Source: Gloeobacter morelensis MG652769 (GTDB lineage: Bacteria; Cyanobacteriota; Cyanobacteriia; Gloeobacterales; Gloeobacteraceae). From it: DNA of 64,000 nt. Below the pieces are notes generated by a model. It worked only from the letters and a program-made list of their open reading frames with translations, was not told the DNA's origin and did no database searches. Both the position numbers and the translations under genes were made by a program. Shown here piece after piece: positions 62,608-64,000 of this stretch; position 1 is the first letter of the stretch; each line of letters opens with the position of its first letter. Location: assembly GCF_021018745.1 (NCBI RefSeq), contig NZ_CP063845.1, positions 1,612,001-1,676,000 of the forward strand. Reading direction: 5' to 3'.

Positions 62608-64000
62608 GTGGTTCTACCTCCCAAACAACGCAAGCGCGGCGTCATCCTGACACCCGAAGGTTATCGGCGTCTGCAAGAAGCCCGGCGTCAGATCGAGCGC
62701 CAGGAAAATCTGGGCGGGCGCTATTCTCTTGAAAACTTGAGTGAGCGCACCGGCCTCGCGCCCCGGACCGTCACCCGCGTTTTGGGCTGCGCGGAGGGCG
62801 TCGACAAGCAGACCCTGGAGCAGTTGTTCTGGGGTTTCAGTCTGGAACTGACCCGGCGCGATTACACCAGCGTCGGAGCCGCTGTCGCCCGTGAGCCTGC
62901 CGCCCCGGACACGCGCGTGAGCCTAGGTGACGCCCCGGATGTGTCGGCTTTTCACGGCCGCACCGAAGAACTGGCGCTCTTGAAGGGCTGGCTCCTGGAG
63001 GACAACTGCCGACTGGTGGCCCTGGTAGGCATGGGGGGCGTCGGCAAGACGTCCCTCGCTCTCAAGTTGTGCGAGCAGGTCCAGGGATCGTTCGAGTACG
63101 TAATCTGGCGTTCGCTGCGCAACGCGCCGCCCGCCCAGGACCTTCTGGCCGAGAGCATCCGTTTTTTCTCGGCCGGCGTTCAGAGCGACCTGCCGCCGGG
63201 TTGCTTTGGCAAGCGCGTTCTGTTGCTGCTCGATCACCTGCGCCGATATCGCTGCTTAATCGTGCTCGACAACGCAGAAACAGTGCTGGGCAGCCAGGGT
63301 TTGAGCGGCTACTGCGACGGATTCGCAGACTACAGCGAGCTGTTGCGCTGCATCGGCAGCACCGCCCACCGCAGTTGCCTGATCCTGACCAGCCGCGAGA
63401 AACCCCAGGAAGTGGCAGTCGGCGAAGGGCGGACCCAGCCGGTCCGCTCGCTCCTGGTGGGCGGTTTACCGGCGGAGTTCGGCCAGAAGATTTTGCTTGA
63501 AAAAGACCTGCAATCGCCGAGCGACGAGGCGGCGCGTGCCCTAGTTCAGCACTACTCGGGCAATCCCCTCGCGCTCAAGATGGCGGCCAGCACAATCCAG
63601 GACCTCTTCGCGGGCAGCATCTCCGACTTTATGGCCCAGGGCACGACTATCTTCGGTGAAATTCGCAACCTGCTCGCTCAGCAGTTCAACCGGCTTTCCG
63701 AGATCGAGCGCGAAATCGCCTACTGGCTTGCCATCAACCGCGAGCCGGCTTCCCAGGCGCAGTTGCGCGAAGACCTACTCTCGCCCGTCTCTAAGCTGCG
63801 GTTGCTCGAAGCGCTCGAATCACTCGGGCGGCGCTCCCTGACCGAGTCGCAGGCCACCCGCTTTACCCTGCAACCCGTTGCCCTCGAATATTTGACCGGG
63901 CGGTTGGTAGAGCAGATCTACGAAGAACTGGTCTGCGGTCGGCTGGTGCTCTTGAAAAGCCACGCCCTGCTCAAACCCCAGGGCACGGAGTATATCCAGA
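62608..64000 (+). CDS. NB-ARC STAND NTPase with N-terminal helix-turn-helix, 3' end beyond window
   Basis: At least 464 residues from the GTG at 62608 (the first start after an in-frame TGA at 62578-62580), open to the window edge. The N-terminal part (RKRGVILTPEGYRRLQEARRQ, then SLENLSERTGLAPRTVTRVL and VDKQTLEQLFWGF) resembles the helix-turn-helix domain that precedes NB-ARC modules in cyanobacterial STAND proteins. The ATPase follows: FHGRTEELALLKGWL, P-loop VGMGGVGKTSLALKL, Walker B RCLIVLDNAETVL, the CLILTSREKP sensor, and GNPLALKMAAS, the NB-ARC GxP motif. The missing C-terminus would normally carry WD40 or TPR repeats. Such proteins act as ligand-triggered oligomerising switches in signalling or defence. 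Confidence 0.88.
   Translation, partial: MVLPPKQRKRGVILTPEGYRRLQEARRQIERQENLGGRYSLENLSERTGLAPRTVTRVLGCAEGVDKQTLEQLFWGFSLELTRRDYTSVGAAVAREPAAPDTRVSLGDAPDVSAFHGRTEELALLKGWLLEDNCRLVALVGMGGVGKTSLALKLCEQVQGSFEYVIWRSLRNAPPAQDLLAESIRFFSAGVQSDLPPGCFGKRVLLLLDHLRRYRCLIVLDNAETVLGSQGLSGYCDGFADYSELLRCIGSTAHRSCLILTSREKPQEVAVGEGRTQPVRSLLVGGLPAEFGQKILLEKDLQSPSDEAARALVQHYSGNPLALKMAASTIQDLFAGSISDFMAQGTTIFGEIRNLLAQQFNRLSEIEREIAYWLAINREPASQAQLREDLLSPVSKLRLLEALESLGRRSLTESQATRFTLQPVALEYLTGRLVEQIYEELVCGRLVLLKSHALLKPQGTEYIQ

Noticed and set aside
1-64000. tRNA or rRNA genes
   Set aside because: No cloverleaf with a TTCRANNY arm or rRNA core segment was noticed in reading the window.

Overview
The window looks like chromosomal DNA of a high-GC cyanobacterium. 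It carries chlB (the B subunit of dark-operative protochlorophyllide reductase), a zinc-ribbon protein of a type I associate with cyanobacteria, and an NB-ARC STAND protein with the N-terminal helix-turn-helix common in cyanobacteria. High GC, strong Shine-Dalgarno sites and the gene mix suggest a Gloeobacter-like lineage, but that is an inference and no marker here proves it.

Layout. (1) 1-6.6 kb is an accessory patch: a broken ISL3-family transposase, then a small AT-richer gene overlapping by ATGA the 3' end of a large Rhs/YD-repeat gene. The Rhs protein carries TIG/IPT repeats, a pretoxin Hint domain and a short C-terminal toxin-like tip, so the small gene is a candidate immunity gene. 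The Rhs gene lacks its 5' end. (2) 6.9-10.7 kb, plus strand: a beta-propeller/CsgG-like secreted protein and chlB. (3) 10.8-62.3 kb, minus strand: a roughly 51-kb hybrid NRPS/PKS locus in which almost every gene runs the same way with short gaps or overlaps. (4) 62.6 kb to the end, plus strand: the start of an NB-ARC STAND NTPase.

The biosynthetic locus, in transcription order: an SDR-like protein, a membrane fusion protein, a MacB/LolD-type ATPase, a zinc-ribbon protein, an Sfp-type phosphopantetheinyl transferase, an MbtH-like protein, [IS remnant on the other strand], PKS-A (KS-AT-dead DH-dead ER-KR-ACP), a cyclic-peptide ABC exporter, a type II thioesterase, NRPS1 (C-A-PCP-E-C-A-PCP), NRPS2 (C-A-PCP-C-A-PCP-C-A-PCP-TE), an Asp/Asn beta-hydroxylase-like enzyme, an ADOP/MacB-type permease, an acyltransferase-3 membrane protein, a SAM methyltransferase, PKS-B (ACP-KS-AT-AT-DH-ER-KR-ACP), PKS-C (KS-AT with the AT active site lost) and an HEXXH protein of unknown function.

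Reading the domains together, the likely product is a lipopeptide or lipodepsipeptide. A short polyketide, possibly with a methylated starter made on the N-terminal ACP of PKS-B, is extended; the KR-only chemistry of PKS-A leaves a beta-hydroxyl. It is then joined to five amino acids: D-X, Val, Val, Leu, Leu (codes read by eye). Release is by the C-terminal TE, perhaps by cyclisation onto the hydroxyl, and export by the SyrD/PvdE-type ABC protein. The order in which PKS-B, PKS-C and PKS-A act is not settled by the sequence.

The most striking feature at DNA level is internal duplication. NRPS2 contains a 2.9-kb PCP-C-A segment in two apparently identical copies and a 1.7-kb C domain in three; its first A domain is shared with the last A domain of NRPS1; and PKS-B carries two apparently identical 1,090-bp AT copies. 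These point to recent recombination or gene conversion, or to assembly artefacts that must be excluded.
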